A DNA stretch of 64,000 nt from Sphingobacterium siyangense (GCF_007830445.1 NZ_VLKR01000002.1:248001-312000), one strand, 5' to 3'. Shown: positions 45,933 through 56,194, numbered from the stretch's first letter. The notes: generated from the sequence alone by a model not told the origin. Numbers and translations: made by a program.

Positions 45933-48569
45933 ATGCGTAAGATTTTATTGACAGCACTGTTGTGTATCGCTAGCAACACTTATGCCCAACCTAAAAACAA
46001 CTGCAGCGCCGTGCAGTTGACATGCGAACATTTGGTCAATCCGTTGGGTATTGATGCAATTCACCCGAGACTTAGCTGGCGACTTGAGGACCAACGTAAA
46101 GGTGCGGTACAACAAGCTTATCAGATCCTTTTAGGGCAAGATTCGCTGGCATTACTGAAAGAGACAAAAGATAGCTGGGATAGTGGCAAACAGTTCAGCT
46201 CGGCTATGTTAGTGTCCTATAACGGCGCACAGTTAAAGCCACAGACTAAGTACTACTGGAAGGTTAAAATATGGGATAAGGATGGTGTATCAACACGTTC
46301 TGAAATAGCATCTTTCGAAACAGGAATGATGGGAATGGACCTTTGGAAAGGAAAATGGATCAGCGACAATAAGGATATTCATGCACGGGAAACGCCTTAT
46401 TTTAGAAGAGAATTTAAGGCAAATAAGCAGATAAAATCTGCCCGCGCGTATATTGCCACAGCGGGATTATATGAACTTTCCATTAATGGCCAGCGCGTTG
46501 GCGACCACCGTCTGGATCCAATGTATACACGATTTGACCGACGCACGTTGTATGTCGTGACGGACGTAACCCAGCAGCTTCAAAAAGGAGAGAACGCTAT
46601 TGGCGTTGTTTTGGGGAATGGCTGGTATAATCATCAACCAATGGCCGTTTGGAACTTTGATAAAGCACTATGGCGGGCCCGGCCAACATTCTGTTTAGAA
46701 CTGAAAATTGTTTATACAGATGGAACGACGGAAACCATTGTTTCGGATAAGCAGTGGAAGACTGCTTCGGGGCCAATCACCTATAATAATATTTACACTG
46801 GTGAGCATTACGATGCAAGACTGGAAATACCTAACTGGGATAAACCAAAATACGATGATTCGGCCTGGCCGGCTGTTCAGTATAGAAATGCGCCATCAGC
46901 GCATATCGTTTCCCAACAGATGGTACCGATTCGGCTCGTAAAGTCCTATAAGCCAAAATCAGTGACAAAGATAGACCAACGTACCTATGTGTTCGATATG
47001 GGCCAGAATATGGCCGGGATTACAAAAATTAGAGTGAAAGGAGCTGCGGGTACTATGCTGCGTATCAAGCATGGTGAGCGATTGCAGGCCGATGGGCATC
47101 TTGATCAGTCCAATATTGATGTTTATTATCGCGGCGATAAGGAAAAGGAGCCTTTTCAGACCGATATATTGACCTTAAGTGGCCGCGAGGATGAGTTTAT
47201 GGCCAAGTTCGGTTACAAAGGGTTTCGTTATGTCGAGGTTAGCAGCAGTGCCGCAATTGCATTGGATAGTTCGGCTGTGACCGCCTATTTTATGCATAGT
47301 GATGTGTCTGCTATTGGACAGCTCAAGACATCATCAGCGTTGGTCAATAAACTATGGACAGCGACCAACAATGCCTACTTGTCCAATTTGATGGGCTATC
47401 CTACAGACTGTCCGCAACGGGAAAAGAACGGCTGGACAGGGGATGGGCACCTTGCGATTGAAACAGCTCTATACAATTTTGACGGGATAACAGTTTATGA
47501 AAAATGGATGGCGGATCATCGTGATGAACAACAGGAGAATGGTGTCTTACCCGATATTATTCCAACTGGCGGATGGGGCTACGGTACCGCAAATGGTTTG
47601 GATTGGACAAGCACCATTGCCATCATTCCATGGCAGATCTATCAGTTTTATGGAGATCCACGTGCATTAGAAGAATGCTACCTAAATATCAAACGCTATG
47701 TCGATTATGTAGACGGAATCAGCCCGTCTGGATTGACAACGTTTGGGCGTGGAGACTGGGTGCCGGTGAAGTCACAGTCCAATCTGGAGTTGACCTCATC
47801 TGTTTATTTTTATGTGGATGCGACCATCTTGGCTGCTGCGGCCAAATTGTTTGGATACACAGCAGATCAACAAAAATATGAACTGCTAAGCGAAAAAATT
47901 AAGACGGCCATCAACGCTAAATTTTTAGATGCTTCCAAGGGTGTTTATAGCAATGGAACACAGACCGAACTGAGTGTACCACTCTATTGGGGGGTTGTAC
48001 CCAATGAAATGAAAGCCCGTGTTGCAGCCAATCTGAATAAGAAAGTGGAAGAGACCAACTTTCATTTGGATGTAGGCGTATTGGGTGCTAAAGCATTATT
48101 GAATGCGTTAAAAGATAACGGTTATGCAACGACAGCCTATAAGGTCGCGGTACAAGATACCTACCCGTCTTGGGGATGGTGGATTGTAAATGGAGCGACA
48201 ACATTGTTGGAGAACTGGGATTTAAAAGCAACACGGGATATTTCAGACAACCACATGATGTTTGGCGAAATCGGTGGTTGGTTTTTTAAATCTATCGGCG
48301 GGATTCTGCCAGATCCTGAACAACCTGGATTTAAACATGTACTCTTAAAACCTATCTTCCCCCAGGAACTGAAAGAATCTTCTATTTCTTACGATTCACC
48401 CTACGGTAAAATTGTTTCTGAATGGAAGTTAAAGGATAAAATGATCGTATATAATATCCAAATACCTGCTAATGCGACGGCAACATTTTATCCACCGGAT
48501 AATGTTAGAGGCAGCGATATCGTCCAATTGGAGGCTGGTAAACACAGGCTGGTGCTGGAACTCAAGTAA
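45933..48569 (+). CDS. Alpha-L-rhamnosidase, GH78
   Basis: 878 residues. A signal peptide (about 1-18, cleaved at YAQ) is followed by an Ig-like domain (about 25-130), the rhamnosidase N domain (WKGKWISDN, YIATAGLYELSINGQRVGDH), a beta-sandwich and the (alpha/alpha)6 GH78 catalytic domain (about 430-760). The signature YPTDCPQREKNGWTGDGH near 485 carries acidic catalytic residues, and DWTSTIAIIPW and WGWWIVNGATTLLENW are further family blocks. It removes terminal alpha-L-rhamnose from plant or bacterial polysaccharides in the periplasm. It is isolated, with no SusC/D neighbours. Confidence 0.95.
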   Translation: MRKILLTALLCIASNTYAQPKNNCSAVQLTCEHLVNPLGIDAIHPRLSWRLEDQRKGAVQQAYQILLGQDSLALLKETKDSWDSGKQFSSAMLVSYNGAQLKPQTKYYWKVKIWDKDGVSTRSEIASFETGMMGMDLWKGKWISDNKDIHARETPYFRREFKANKQIKSARAYIATAGLYELSINGQRVGDHRLDPMYTRFDRRTLYVVTDVTQQLQKGENAIGVVLGNGWYNHQPMAVWNFDKALWRARPTFCLELKIVYTDGTTETIVSDKQWKTASGPITYNNIYTGEHYDARLEIPNWDKPKYDDSAWPAVQYRNAPSAHIVSQQMVPIRLVKSYKPKSVTKIDQRTYVFDMGQNMAGITKIRVKGAAGTMLRIKHGERLQADGHLDQSNIDVYYRGDKEKEPFQTDILTLSGREDEFMAKFGYKGFRYVEVSSSAAIALDSSAVTAYFMHSDVSAIGQLKTSSALVNKLWTATNNAYLSNLMGYPTDCPQREKNGWTGDGHLAIETALYNFDGITVYEKWMADHRDEQQENGVLPDIIPTGGWGYGTANGLDWTSTIAIIPWQIYQFYGDPRALEECYLNIKRYVDYVDGISPSGLTTFGRGDWVPVKSQSNLELTSSVYFYVDATILAAAAKLFGYTADQQKYELLSEKIKTAINAKFLDASKGVYSNGTQTELSVPLYWGVVPNEMKARVAANLNKKVEETNFHLDVGVLGAKALLNALKDNGYATTAYKVAVQDTYPSWGWWIVNGATTLLENWDLKATRDISDNHMMFGEIGGWFFKSIGGILPDPEQPGFKHVLLKPIFPQELKESSISYDSPYGKIVSEWKLKDKMIVYNIQIPANATATFYPPDNVRGSDIVQLEAGKHRLVLELK

Positions 48570-48632
48570 GCATAGGCCCCGACTTGTTGTTTCGTTGTCT
48601 TGACTGTTGGTTTTATTCTTTTATGTTATAAT

Positions 48633-50048
48633 CTATTGGAGGGCTTTTGCGAGTTTACCAAGCTGTTTTAACTTTAAGGCGAGTTCATTGCTCCAGGGTA
48701 AGCCAATACAGAGACGCATGCAATGGTGAAATTGATCCTGCAAGGTGAAGATCCTTCCCGGTGAAATGCTAATCTGTAGTTTAAGCGCATAGTTGTATAG
48801 TTTGCCTGTATCGATGTGTTTTGGAAATTCAACCCATAGGGCGAGTCCGCCCTGTGGGCGGCTTATTTTAGTACCTTCCGGAAAATGGTCCGCGATGATA
48901 GCGGCATACTGCCGGTAGTTTTCTGTTAATGATTTACGGAGTTTACGTAGGTGATTTTCATACTTTCCTGTTAATAGAAAATTTCCCACTGCCTCGTTGA
49001 TGATCGCTGTAGATGATAGGGAATGGATCAGTTTTAGTTTGATAATCTGTTCCTTGTATTTTCCAGGAGCGACCCATCCGACACGGAAGCCCGGAGCCAA
49101 TGTCTTTGAAACTGACCCGCACCAGAGTACATTGCCATCTAGGTCAAAAGATTTGCAACATTTGGGGCGTTGGGTGCCAAAATGGAGGTCGCCGTAAGTG
49201 TCATCTTCGATCAGCGGGATATGATGTTTTGCTAGCAGTGATACAATTTCCCGCTTGTTCTCATCCGGCATACAATAGCCCAAAGGGGTGTTAAAATTGG
49301 GAACCAGTAAGCAGAGTTTGATTTCGGGCAATAGCTTTTTGAGGGCTTCAATGTTTATTCCCGTAATGGGGTCCGTGGCTATTTCCAGCACCTTAAGTCC
49401 CAGGCTAACGGCAAGTTGGAGGATACCCGGATAGCAGGGGCTTTCAAGAGCCAGTGTATCTCCAGGTTTGGTTAAGGCCATCAGACATAAAACCAACGCA
49501 TTCATACAGCCGTTGGTGGTAACGACCTCATCTTCGTTTAGATTTCCACCCCAGGCCAATGAACGTACAGCTACCATACGACGTAATTTTATATTGCCCT
49601 GCAAGGGCTCATATGCTGTGCCACCATCGCTGAGCTCCTGTGTAGCGAGAACGATTTCTTTTTTCAATTTTGCGGTAGGCAGGAGACTTCCCGAAGGAAC
49701 ACCGATGGAAAATAAGGTTAAATCCCGGCGCCCCATGGTTGAATACACCTTATTCATTAATTGATCTGGTTCTCGGTTATTGGCGATTGGAATAGGTTGA
49801 CTGGCTGCGGCCAAAGGAAGCTGCAAATAGTTTGGAGGACTAACGAAGTAGCCGGACTGAGGTTTGGACCGTATAAGTGAACGTCCTTCAAGCTCTAAAA
49901 ATATCCTTTTTGCGGTATTTATACTGATACCGTGTTCAGCACTTAGATTTCTCACTGAAGGTAGTTTCTCGCCAGCTTTTAAGACACCTGAATTAATCTT
50001 ATTCGCAATATTGTCTGCTATTTCATTATACAAATAATCTTTTTTCAT
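48633..50048 (-). CDS. MocR-type regulator (GntR wHTH plus aminotransferase domain)
   Basis: 471 residues from ATG 50048; an in-frame ATG at 50102 adds residues that do not fit the family. A GntR winged helix (about 1-75) contains YNEIADNIANKINSGVLKAGEKLPSVR (partly quoted: INSGVLKAGEKLPSVRNLS). An aspartate-aminotransferase-fold domain follows (about 110-465), with PLP lysine in CGSVSKTLAPGFRVGW and ALESPCYPGI. MocR proteins sense PLP or an amino acid. It is divergent from an EamA exporter, the typical arrangement for control of a transporter gene. ACTGTG repeats lie between them. Confidence 0.9.
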   Translation of the reverse strand: MKKDYLYNEIADNIANKINSGVLKAGEKLPSVRNLSAEHGISINTAKRIFLELEGRSLIRSKPQSGYFVSPPNYLQLPLAAASQPIPIANNREPDQLMNKVYSTMGRRDLTLFSIGVPSGSLLPTAKLKKEIVLATQELSDGGTAYEPLQGNIKLRRMVAVRSLAWGGNLNEDEVVTTNGCMNALVLCLMALTKPGDTLALESPCYPGILQLAVSLGLKVLEIATDPITGINIEALKKLLPEIKLCLLVPNFNTPLGYCMPDENKREIVSLLAKHHIPLIEDDTYGDLHFGTQRPKCCKSFDLDGNVLWCGSVSKTLAPGFRVGWVAPGKYKEQIIKLKLIHSLSSTAIINEAVGNFLLTGKYENHLRKLRKSLTENYRQYAAIIADHFPEGTKISRPQGGLALWVEFPKHIDTGKLYNYALKLQISISPGRIFTLQDQFHHCMRLCIGLPWSNELALKLKQLGKLAKALQ

Positions 50049-50080
50049 AAAATAAGGATTAATATCTGTCTTCAAAGGTA

Positions 50081-50135
50081 ACTGTGTCCATTGAATTATC
50101 AAAAACTGTGACTGTGCTTAGTTCTTGTAATGGAC
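50081..50135. promoter_or_regulatory. Candidate MocR operator
   Basis: ACTGTG occurs three times (50081, 50105, 50111), and GTCCATT (50086-50092) is inverted as AATGGAC at 50129-50135. The region lies between the divergent MocR and EamA genes, and GAACTTTG (50136-50143), a near -7 element, abuts it. Confidence 0.4.
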
Positions 50136-50159
50136 GAACTTTGTGTAAAAGGTTGAAAC

Positions 50160-51050
50160 ATGGCAGAATTAAGTATAAGTAAATTACAAGAAAATACCGC
50201 AAGCGGTTGGTTAAACGGTTTTATTGGGGTGGTATTATTTAGTGGTTCGTTGCCGGCAACACGAATGGCGGTTTTAGCATTTGACCCCGTATTTGTGACG
50301 CTAGCCAGAGCTTCGATTGCAGGTATATTGGCACTGGTAACATTGATCGTTTTTAAGGAAAAACGCCCAGAAAGAAAACAATTGGGTTCGCTATGCATCG
50401 TTGCAATAGGATGTGTCGTTGGATTTCCCTTACTGAGTGCTTTAGCCCTGCAGCACATCACGTCTGCGCACTCTATCGTTTTTATCGGTATTTTGCCCGT
50501 ATCGACAGCCGTATTTGGTATTATACGCGGTGGCGAGCGTCCGAAGCCAATCTTTTGGCTGTTCTCTGCTTTAGGGAGCCTACTGGTGATCGGCTATGCG
50601 CTGGCACAAGGACTAACAGCCTCACCTTTAGGTGACGTTTTAATGATTTTATCGGTCATTCTCTGTGGTTTGGGCTATGCTGAAGGCGCTAAATTGACCA
50701 AGACACTGGGTGGTTGGCAGGTCATTTCCTGGGCCCTGGTTTTGTCGCTGCCGCTGATGTTGCCACTTACTTTTATCTATCTTCCATCCACTTTTGATGC
50801 TGTACCTATGGGCGCCTGGGCTAGTTTAGCCTATGTTTCTTTGTTCAGTATGTTTATTGGCTTTGTTTTTTGGTATAAAGGACTTGCCCAAGGTGGCACG
50901 GCGACTATCGGACAGTTACAGTTATTACAGCCATTCTTTGGTTTGGCTTTAGCCGCCTGGCTTCTTCATGAACAAGTCAGTGTTGGCATGCTTGCTGTAA
51001 CAGATGGTGTTATCCTCTGTGTCGTAGCGACGAAGAAATTTGCCCAATAA
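50160..51050 (+). CDS. EamA-family (DMT) exporter
   Basis: 296 residues, ten predicted membrane helices in two EamA repeats (about 15-150 and 160-290). SGSLPATRMAVLAFDPVFVTLARA in part, and LQLLQPFFGLALAAWLLHEQ near the end, are typical of YdcZ/RhaT-like DMT proteins. It is probably an exporter of amino acids or related metabolites; the divergent MocR regulator, a PLP-binding family, favours this. It stands alone on its strand. Confidence 0.88.
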   Translation: MAELSISKLQENTASGWLNGFIGVVLFSGSLPATRMAVLAFDPVFVTLARASIAGILALVTLIVFKEKRPERKQLGSLCIVAIGCVVGFPLLSALALQHITSAHSIVFIGILPVSTAVFGIIRGGERPKPIFWLFSALGSLLVIGYALAQGLTASPLGDVLMILSVILCGLGYAEGAKLTKTLGGWQVISWALVLSLPLMLPLTFIYLPSTFDAVPMGAWASLAYVSLFSMFIGFVFWYKGLAQGGTATIGQLQLLQPFFGLALAAWLLHEQVSVGMLAVTDGVILCVVATKKFAQ

Positions 51051-51188
51051 ATGCATTAGAAAAATAGAACTGGTTTATAGGTTCTCTCGGAAAACCATAA
51101 ATTTATTAACTTTAACTTTTAGGGCATCGTTCGAGGTGTATTTGATCGAATGATGTCTATTATCTTGTATTGACAAAGACAATAGCGT

Positions 51189-51797
51189 ATGATTTTACCG
51201 TTTGAACCTTATAATCCGATATGGAAAGCGAATTTCGACAGCATTCAAAATGAACTTCTTGCATTGTTGAAACCTATAAGGTCGAGGGTAGATCACATAG
51301 GCAGTACGGCCGTTGAGGGATTGTCTGCCAAACCAATCATTGATATATTGATCGGTCTTGAGGAAGAAAATGACCTTGATCGCATTCCGTTCCTGTTGCA
51401 GGGTAAATGCTATGTATATTATGAAAAATATAATGAGGATATGCCTTACAGACGTTTTTTTGTCGCCCTAATTGATCGGCCTGAAGTATTGGGGTTGCCA
51501 GAGCACATTGCACCCGACGATGAAATTCCAGTACGATTGCATGATCATTCGCTACGGATAGCGCATATTCACAGCATACCGTTGCAATCAGAACACTGGT
51601 TGCGCCATATCGCGTTTCGCGATTATCTGCGTGTACATGAAGAAGTAAGAGATCAGTATCAGGCGATCAAAGAAAAGTTGGTACTCCAGCAATGGAAAGA
51701 TGGGAACGACTATAATGACGCCAAAGATGAATTTTTGAAAGAGCACGAAGCAAAAGCTGTGGAATGGTACAAAAAAGTTTACGGAACAATAAAATAG
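51189..51797 (+). CDS. GrpB/UPF0157 family protein
   Basis: 202 residues, the full nucleotidyltransferase-like GrpB domain: PFEPYNPIWKANFDSI, DHIGSTAVEGLSAKPIIDIL (the GSTAVxGLxAKP motif) and LRIAHIHSIPL, HIAFRDYLRVHEEVR. The fold is that of the nucleotidyltransferase superfamily, but the exact reaction is unknown. An inverted repeat (GCATCGTTCGA/TCGAATGATG, about 51124-51155) lies upstream in the gap after the exporter and may be its terminator. Confidence 0.9.
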   Translation: MILPFEPYNPIWKANFDSIQNELLALLKPIRSRVDHIGSTAVEGLSAKPIIDILIGLEEENDLDRIPFLLQGKCYVYYEKYNEDMPYRRFFVALIDRPEVLGLPEHIAPDDEIPVRLHDHSLRIAHIHSIPLQSEHWLRHIAFRDYLRVHEEVRDQYQAIKEKLVLQQWKDGNDYNDAKDEFLKEHEAKAVEWYKKVYGTIK

Positions 51798-51881
51798 TAG
51801 AACAATGGAACGTTGCACAATAGCGTGGAGGCAAGGGATTACATTGTTAAGAAATTAGTGCAATAAGAGATAGATTTAGGT

Positions 51882-52310
51882 ATGAGTACATTTTTGTCAG
51901 AATTTGAGGATATTATCCATGATTTTACCCAGCAAATTATGGAATTAAACGAGGACGATTTTAATATGAAATTGGGACAAAATAAGTGGAGTAAAAAAGA
52001 AATTCTAGGTCATTTAGTCGATAGCGCTTTTGTAAATTACGGACGGTTTATAAGAGCTCAATTTGAAGAAAATCCAAAAATATACTATGATCAGGTAGCC
52101 TACTGTTCATCTGCTGACTATCAACATGCTGAGACCGTTAAATTATGCAATCTATGGCGATCGGTAAACGAGCAATTGTTGTTTTTGTTTCAGCATATAA
52201 TTGCGAATAAACTGACACAAAGGACTTGTAATGACCATAGCCTCGAATTTTTAATGCATGACTATGTGATGCATTTGAAGCATCACAGAAATCAGATTTT
52301 GCCTGAATGA
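51882..52310 (+). CDS. DinB-family protein
   Basis: 142 residues, a four-helix bundle of the DinB/DfsB kind. KWSKKEILGHLVDSAFVNYGR contains the first metal-site histidine (GHLVDS), and the second and third are in HDYVMHLKHHRNQILPE. DinB proteins bind a divalent metal and often act as thiol-dependent S-transferases; the substrate is unknown. It lies 84 bp downstream of the GrpB gene and ends at an intrinsic terminator. Confidence 0.85.
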   Translation: MSTFLSEFEDIIHDFTQQIMELNEDDFNMKLGQNKWSKKEILGHLVDSAFVNYGRFIRAQFEENPKIYYDQVAYCSSADYQHAETVKLCNLWRSVNEQLLFLFQHIIANKLTQRTCNDHSLEFLMHDYVMHLKHHRNQILPE

Positions 52311-52335
52311 TGAAATTTAATCCCTGATGAGTGGT

Positions 52336-52359
52336 GTCCTTACTTCTCAAGGACCTTTT
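52336..52359 (+). terminator. Intrinsic terminator after dinB
   Basis: GTCCTT (52336-52341) and AAGGAC (52349-52354) pair around a 7-nt loop, followed by CTTTTTG. Confidence 0.7.
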
Positions 52360-52562
52360 TGATAATATCAATTAAGAATTAAAGTATTTCTTTTATAATT
52401 AATAACTGCAAAACAATTGTCAGTGTAAACTTGTTGTCTAATAGGTGGTTCTATAGTTTTTACGCTAAGACTACCCAAAATAGATCGATGTACTGGCATA
52501 TCCCACGAAAATACGAAGAGACTCTCTGCTACACTTCAAAAGGACACTAATTTTTAAAATAT

Positions 52563-53201
52563 ATGAAATCGAAGTCATTTTTAACCGCAATTGTCTCAAG
52601 CTTCTTATTGTTGGCTTGTAGTACCTCCACAAGGATAACAGATGTCTATAAAAATAGAGATCTGACTCCAAAACAATACCAAACAATATTCATTATTGCG
52701 ATGACAAACCATGCTAAAGCACAGGAAGTCATTGAATCCAATTTGGCTGAAGCGGCTTCCATGCATGGCTACAAGGCTATTAAAAGTACTGATGTTTTTA
52801 AACGCACGTTCACCAAAGATGAAAGTCAAAATAGAGATTTAGTGATGAAAGCAGTACACAGTCTGAATGCGGATGCTATTTTTACTGTTACCCTGATCGA
52901 CAAAACCAGCGAAACCCGATATGTACCGGGAAGTGGACCTTATATGCCTTATCCGAGGTTTGGATGGTATGGTAATTTTTGGAGCTATTACTCCCATTGG
53001 TACCCGATTGCATACGATCCTGGATATTATACCACGGATAAAATGTACTATCTGGAAAGCAATCTATATGACGTTAGTTCCGAACAACTGGTTTGGAGTG
53101 TGCAGTCTGAAACAATCAACCCTTCCAGCTTAGCTGATTTTTCTAAAAGTTATACGAAAGCCCTTATTAAGGCTCTAGAAAAGGATATGTCCACTAAATA
53201 A
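52563..53201 (+). CDS. Lipoprotein of unknown function
   Basis: 212 residues. The signal ends at lipobox LLLAC (C19). The rest resembles small alpha/beta lipoproteins near the DUF4136 group: an N-terminal TIFIIAMTNHAKAQEVIESNL strand-helix, NADAIFTVTLIDKT, then an aromatic-rich low-complexity insert (PGSGPYMPYPRFGWYGNFWS, YSHWYP) and YYLESNLYDVSSEQLVWSVQ. No catalytic motif is visible. It is probably attached to the outer or inner membrane. Function unknown. Confidence 0.7.
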   Translation: MKSKSFLTAIVSSFLLLACSTSTRITDVYKNRDLTPKQYQTIFIIAMTNHAKAQEVIESNLAEAASMHGYKAIKSTDVFKRTFTKDESQNRDLVMKAVHSLNADAIFTVTLIDKTSETRYVPGSGPYMPYPRFGWYGNFWSYYSHWYPIAYDPGYYTTDKMYYLESNLYDVSSEQLVWSVQSETINPSSLADFSKSYTKALIKALEKDMSTK

Positions 53202-53307
53202 CCATCGATAAAAGTATATTTAAAAGCTAGCTTTAAATTAAATCGTTATATTGGTATATAATTATTCTTTATGATAATAATATAGCCTCGTTAAATGTTT
53301 TTTATAG

Positions 53308-53315
53308 TATATTTG
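53308..53315 (+). promoter_or_regulatory. -7 element upstream of the SRPBCC gene
   Basis: TATATTTG is a perfect TAnnTTTG, 67 bp before ATG 53382. No TTG lies 17-23 bp upstream of it. Confidence 0.4.
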
Positions 53316-53381
53316 TAAACTAATTTGTGGTAGTGTTGTTATATTGACAAGCAATAAAGTTAGTTCAAATAAGATGAGGTA

Positions 53382-53849
53382 ATGAGGTACAAAATATATA
53401 GAGAACAACAATTGGCCTGCGATTTGGATACCGCTTGGTCTTTTTTTTCTTCACCCATGAATCTTTCAGAAATTACACCAAAAGATATGGGGTTTGTTGT
53501 CGTCTCAGACTTTCGTCGGCAAGAAATTTCTGAGGGAATGATCATTGATTATTTGGTATCTCCGATCCTTCGGTTTCCGCTGAAGTGGAAGACCAAAATA
53601 ACGCAAGTGGAAAAGAATAAAAGTTTTACTGATTTTCAACTAGAGGGACCTTATGCCTATTGGAATCATTTTCATGAGTTTATTCCGAATGAAAAAGGAG
53701 TGCTCATGAAAGACAGGGTAGATTATGAATTGCCTTTGGGAATTCTAGGCACAATTGTGCATGGAGTTTTTGTTAAAAAAAAGTTGGAGCAAATCTTCGA
53801 TTACCGTTATCAGGTTTTAGAAAAATTATTTAATCAAACTAAGAATTAG
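53382..53849 (+). CDS. SRPBCC-family (START-like) protein
   Basis: 155 residues. The helix-grip fold pattern is seen in CDLDTAWSFFSSPMNLSEITP at the N terminus and WNHFHEFIPNEKGVLMKDRVDYELPLG in part near the end. It is close to the group called 'cell division inhibitor/SRPBCC' in Bacteroidota. It should bind a hydrophobic ligand. It lies 68 bp before a TspO-like membrane protein on the same strand; in related bacteria such pairs occur near photolyase and carotenoid genes, none of which is in this window. Confidence 0.8.
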   Translation: MRYKIYREQQLACDLDTAWSFFSSPMNLSEITPKDMGFVVVSDFRRQEISEGMIIDYLVSPILRFPLKWKTKITQVEKNKSFTDFQLEGPYAYWNHFHEFIPNEKGVLMKDRVDYELPLGILGTIVHGVFVKKKLEQIFDYRYQVLEKLFNQTKN

Positions 53850-53929
53850 TGATAACGAGTCTATTGCAGTTCACGTGACCGGCGGAAGGAGGTCAAATGA
53901 GCTTTTAAACATATTTTATGCTGTATACA

Positions 53930-54700
53930 ATGAAGAAAATCTATCAAATAACCAATGGAGTTGCTTTGGTCATTACGGTGATTATTAATTACCTATCCAA
54001 TACGGGAATTTTTAATGGGGAGACCATGGCAACGGTTTCTGCTAAATATCAAAATCTATTTACACCCGCGGGATATGCCTTTACCATATGGGGCCTCATT
54101 TATTTGGGGTTGTTTGGATTTGTAATTTATTTTGGTCCTTTTGTCAGACAGACAAACGAAAAGGAAAAAGTAGTTTTAAAAGTCGGATGGTGGTTCTTGA
54201 TTTCTTGTCTAGCAAATAGTCTATGGGTCATTACCTGGTTGTATGACTATACCTTTTTGACTATTTTATTAATGATCTTACTTTTTGTGTCGCTATTAAA
54301 GATAATTCACCATACACAATCTATTGTGTTTCATGCTGCACGCAGCAAGCGTATATTTCTTAAGTTCCCTTTTCAACTTTATGCAGGATGGATTTCAGTG
54401 GCTTTGATTGCCGACATTGCAGCCTATCTCACGAAGATAGGCTGGGACGGTTTTGGATTATCAGCTACAACATGGGTTATTATCATGTTTGCAATTGCAT
54501 TAATCATTCACTTATTGATGATATGGCAACGTCATATGCCCTTATTTGGACTTGTAGCTGTATGGGCTTTAATAGCAATTTCAGTTGCTAATAAATTAGT
54601 TAATAGCACTGTATATATAGCGGCTATAATAGCGGCTCTTATTGTTTTGCTAAATGTAATTGTATACTATATCCAATATCGTAAGCGACTGCCTGTCTAG
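53930..54700 (+). CDS. TspO/MBR-like tryptophan-rich membrane protein
   Basis: 256 residues from ATG 53930 (an ATG at 53918 is four codons earlier). Seven or so membrane helices. The blocks FTPAGYAFTIWGLIYLGLFG, NSLWVITWLY and WISVALIADIAAYLT recall the TspO family in the W-rich helices, but the protein is longer than classical five-helix TspO (about 160 residues). It may carry tetrapyrroles or sense light or oxygen stress. Probably co-transcribed with the SRPBCC gene upstream. Confidence 0.7.
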   Translation: MKKIYQITNGVALVITVIINYLSNTGIFNGETMATVSAKYQNLFTPAGYAFTIWGLIYLGLFGFVIYFGPFVRQTNEKEKVVLKVGWWFLISCLANSLWVITWLYDYTFLTILLMILLFVSLLKIIHHTQSIVFHAARSKRIFLKFPFQLYAGWISVALIADIAAYLTKIGWDGFGLSATTWVIIMFAIALIIHLLMIWQRHMPLFGLVAVWALIAISVANKLVNSTVYIAAIIAALIVLLNVIVYYIQYRKRLPV

Positions 54701-54768
54701 TGCTTACTGGTAAATTATAGTGGTTTAGCAATCAAAGTTTAAGCTTTCCATAGTATTGTAGCCAGCTG

Positions 54769-55878
54769 CTATTTTATTGCTGATTCAGCAATCAATAGCT
54801 TTTGAAATTCTTTTCCGATAAATGGATTGATGACATGCTGAAATCCTTTTTGCAGCGTAAAGACAGTGATAGTCGCATCAGACTCCGGTGAATAGATGAC
54901 ATCTGTTCCCCACCAACCGCCATGATAGTAAGCGTTGAACCCCATGTCAAAATGATAAATTCCTAAACAGTATTTAGATTTATCTGGTGGTAAGACGTAG
55001 GTATGCATCGCTTCAAGAAGTTGTTTATCCTGAATGATTTTTCCGTCAAATACATATTGGAAAAATAGGGCTGCCTCTTTGGCTGTCGCTGCTATCCCAC
55101 CGCCTCCGTACAGATCCCATGAAGGATCAATGGCATACGAGTCCCAGTTGTACTTGCTTGCGTACTGATGGGCGAGAGGCAGGGTGTTTTCAGGATATTG
55201 TTCTACGTTTATAAACCATGTCTTTGTTAGGTTTAATTCTTTGTATCTAAGTAAGTTTCGGATGGCTGCATAGAATGGCTGCTGTGTTTTTTGCTCAATA
55301 ATTTCGGTAAGAAGTAAATAATTAATATCAGCGTAACTAAATTTTTCACCGACAGGCTGAGGGTTTCCGATATCGATGGATCTTTTGATCTGCTCGTCTT
55401 TTTTCCACTTATATTTAGGATGTTGATTGACGAATTCAAAATAAGCTTCATCTACATAATCTTGAATTCCCGAAGTGTGTGAGAGCAAATTCTTTATCGT
55501 AATTACCGCTAGATTATAACCATCGCTTTCAAATAAATGACGTGTTTTTTTTGATAATAAATTTGCAATTGGTTGATCAATAGAAAGTTCACCTTTTTCT
55601 ACCAATCTTAGGATTGCTGCAGCGACATAGGGTTTCGTGTTGCTTGCAATCAAAACAGGCTGTTGGTCTTCTAGCGCTTGGTTCGTGCTGGTGTCTGCTA
55701 CATCTTTTGCATAGCTCCAGGAAATATTATGTTTCGGTGCTTCTACATGAACAATAATCCCCACAGCATCCTTATTTTTATCATAAATAGAATCTACTTT
55801 TTGTTTAAAAACGGTCTGTAATTGAGCAAATCCGATCAACGGAGTAAATAAGGTATTTAATAACACTATTTTTTTCAT
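54769..55878 (-). CDS. Beta-lactamase-family serine hydrolase, secreted
   Basis: 369 residues from ATG 55878, which begins a clear signal peptide (MKKIVLLNTLFTPLIGFAQ); an earlier ATG at 55896 is less likely. Class C-like motifs: SxxK in IASNTKPYVAAA, Y-x-D in FSYADINYLLL (class C enzymes usually have YxN) and HGG in YYHGGWWGTDV in the KTG position. It is probably a penicillin-binding-protein-related esterase or peptidase and not a true beta-lactamase. It stands alone. The gap 55879-56225 upstream holds the promoter of the next gene and nothing else clear. Confidence 0.85.
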   Translation of the reverse strand: MKKIVLLNTLFTPLIGFAQLQTVFKQKVDSIYDKNKDAVGIIVHVEAPKHNISWSYAKDVADTSTNQALEDQQPVLIASNTKPYVAAAILRLVEKGELSIDQPIANLLSKKTRHLFESDGYNLAVITIKNLLSHTSGIQDYVDEAYFEFVNQHPKYKWKKDEQIKRSIDIGNPQPVGEKFSYADINYLLLTEIIEQKTQQPFYAAIRNLLRYKELNLTKTWFINVEQYPENTLPLAHQYASKYNWDSYAIDPSWDLYGGGGIAATAKEAALFFQYVFDGKIIQDKQLLEAMHTYVLPPDKSKYCLGIYHFDMGFNAYYHGGWWGTDVIYSPESDATITVFTLQKGFQHVINPFIGKEFQKLLIAESAIK

Positions 55879-56194
55879 ATGTTCTTTTCTAAACATTGTG
55901 CCTCAGACTCAAAAACTCTCTTAGCATTTGCTAAGTATATTTCTTTGCTACTTCACTAGCAATCGCCTCTGCACCTGCAAATGCATCGACTTCGCAGTAG
56001 GGGTAACGGATTTCGTTGCCTGTTGCGCTTGTGAAAATAAGAATTAAAATAATAATCTTGATGGTTAAATATGTGAAATAGCACATCGAGCTTATTTAAT
56101 AAACTGAGTCTGTATTTATTGATGTTCTATTTTTGAAGCGAAATGCCTTCGATTTGACAATAGGAGTTTGATTTTTACACATTATTTATTTTAA